Shown in pieces: positions 63,808-64,000 of a stretch of 64,000 nt of DNA. The stretch lies in assembly GCA_965277055.1 (NCBI GenBank), contig OZ255703.1, forward strand, positions 1,516,951 through 1,580,950, read 5' to 3'. The notes under the pieces are model-generated. The model was not told the DNA's origin, did no database searches, and saw only the letters and a list, made by a program, of their open reading frames with translations. Positions within the stretch are counted from its first letter, which is position 1. Each line of letters begins with the position of its first letter. A program made the position numbers and the translations under genes. The stretch is from CBDCHC01 sp965277055. GTDB lineage: Bacteria > Pseudomonadota > Gammaproteobacteria > PS1 > Pseudothioglobaceae.

Positions 63808-64000
63808 GCGACACCACACATTTCGGTTTTACAGATGTACCTACTGAGCAAAAACAAGGCTTAGTTAAAGGAGTTTTTGATAGCGTAGCATCCAAATATG
63901 ACATCATGAATGATGCAATGTCACTGGGTATCCACCGGTTATGGAAGCGCTATGCAATTACTCATAGTTCGGTAAAAACTGGTGATATAGTGTTAGATAT
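63804..64000 (+). CDS. ubiE: demethylmenaquinone/ubiquinone C-methyltransferase, 3' partial
   Basis: The start is GTG 63804, overlapping the gltA stop by four bases (GTGA). The 65 visible residues (THFGFTDVPTEQKQ, VKGVFDSVASKYDIMNDAMSLGIHRLWKR) are the standard UbiE N-terminus, followed by the beginning of the SAM-binding motif (VLDI) at the window edge. UbiE methylates the quinone ring. Confidence 0.92.
   Translation, partial: MSDTTHFGFTDVPTEQKQGLVKGVFDSVASKYDIMNDAMSLGIHRLWKRYAITHSSVKTGDIVLD

Overview
The window is AT-rich, gene-dense bacterial chromosome. The two ends cut through genes: a GHKL-type ATPase gene enters from the left and ubiE leaves on the right. The gene content and gene orders (iscRSUA-hscB, ypjD next to ffh, rsmH-ftsL-ftsI, hflK-hflC-hisZ-purA, an MFS gene overlapping ssb, bamD, purN next to a DUF3108 gene) point to a gamma- or betaproteobacterium. 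DsrE-like, TauE-like and sulfur-globule-like hints and an orphan Cmx6 would fit a sulfur-oxidising gammaproteobacterium, but that is inference. I cannot name a species. Several genes are shortened, split or decayed (nasA, hisZ, ypjD, ftsI, tauE, an IS481 copy, a HigA-like antitoxin), which suggests mild ongoing genome reduction. I saw no rRNA or tRNA gene and no CRISPR array.

Layout. 1-1.6 kb: partial ATPase gene and a tiny partner ORF. 1.66-5.7 kb: nitrate/nitrite assimilation, with a sigma-70 promoter, a leader that looks like an ANTAR (NasT/NasR-type) antitermination target ending in a terminator, then nirB and an unusually compact nasA. 5.8-8.1 kb: nuoB-nuoC-nuoD without nuoA or nuoE onward. 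8.2-9.4 kb: a lipoprotein gene, an IS481 relic and half a tauE gene. 9.4-11.1 kb: two unrecognised membrane-linked genes. 11.1-13.4 kb: argH-fmt. 13.5-16.6 kb: an IscR-box promoter and iscR-iscS-iscU-iscA-hscB. 16.6-19.5 kb: short ypjD, ffh, yfcH-like.

19.5-22.5 kb: TRAP transporter dctPQM. 22.6-26.7 kb: an RND exporter, a LolA-like periplasmic protein and an outer-membrane barrel. 26.8-30.1 kb: a three-gene succinate dehydrogenase/fumarate reductase of the cytochrome b558 (Bacteroidetes/epsilon/delta) layout. 30.1-32.5 kb: ssb, MFS, bamD on the minus strand. 32.6-36.3 kb: secA-anmK. 36.5-37.1 kb: a secreted repeat protein. 37.2-40.2 kb: rsmH-ftsL-ftsI with ftsI frameshifted. 40.2-42.8 kb: rsmE, a thioredoxin-like gene, pdxJ-acpS. 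42.9-47.5 kb: hflK-hflC-hisZ-purA and a thioredoxin-like ferredoxin.

47.5-52.8 kb: a hydroxyacid dehydrogenase, a periplasmic DsrE-like protein, thiG, and two photolyases. 52.8-53.4 kb: an antitoxin relic and repeats. 53.4-56.3 kb: tctCBA tricarboxylate uptake. 56.4-58.8 kb: a lipoprotein fusing RNase T2 with a class B acid phosphatase, facing a membrane protein with a Gate domain. 58.8-61.4 kb: an orphan Cas6/Cmx6-like gene, then rnc-purN-DUF3108. 61.4-64 kb: icd-gltA-ubiE behind a promoter with a perfect inverted repeat. Physiologically the window combines organic-acid uptake (TRAP and Tct), part of the TCA cycle and respiratory chain (gltA, icd, sdh, nuoBCD), nitrate assimilation, Fe-S assembly, secretion and cell-division functions.
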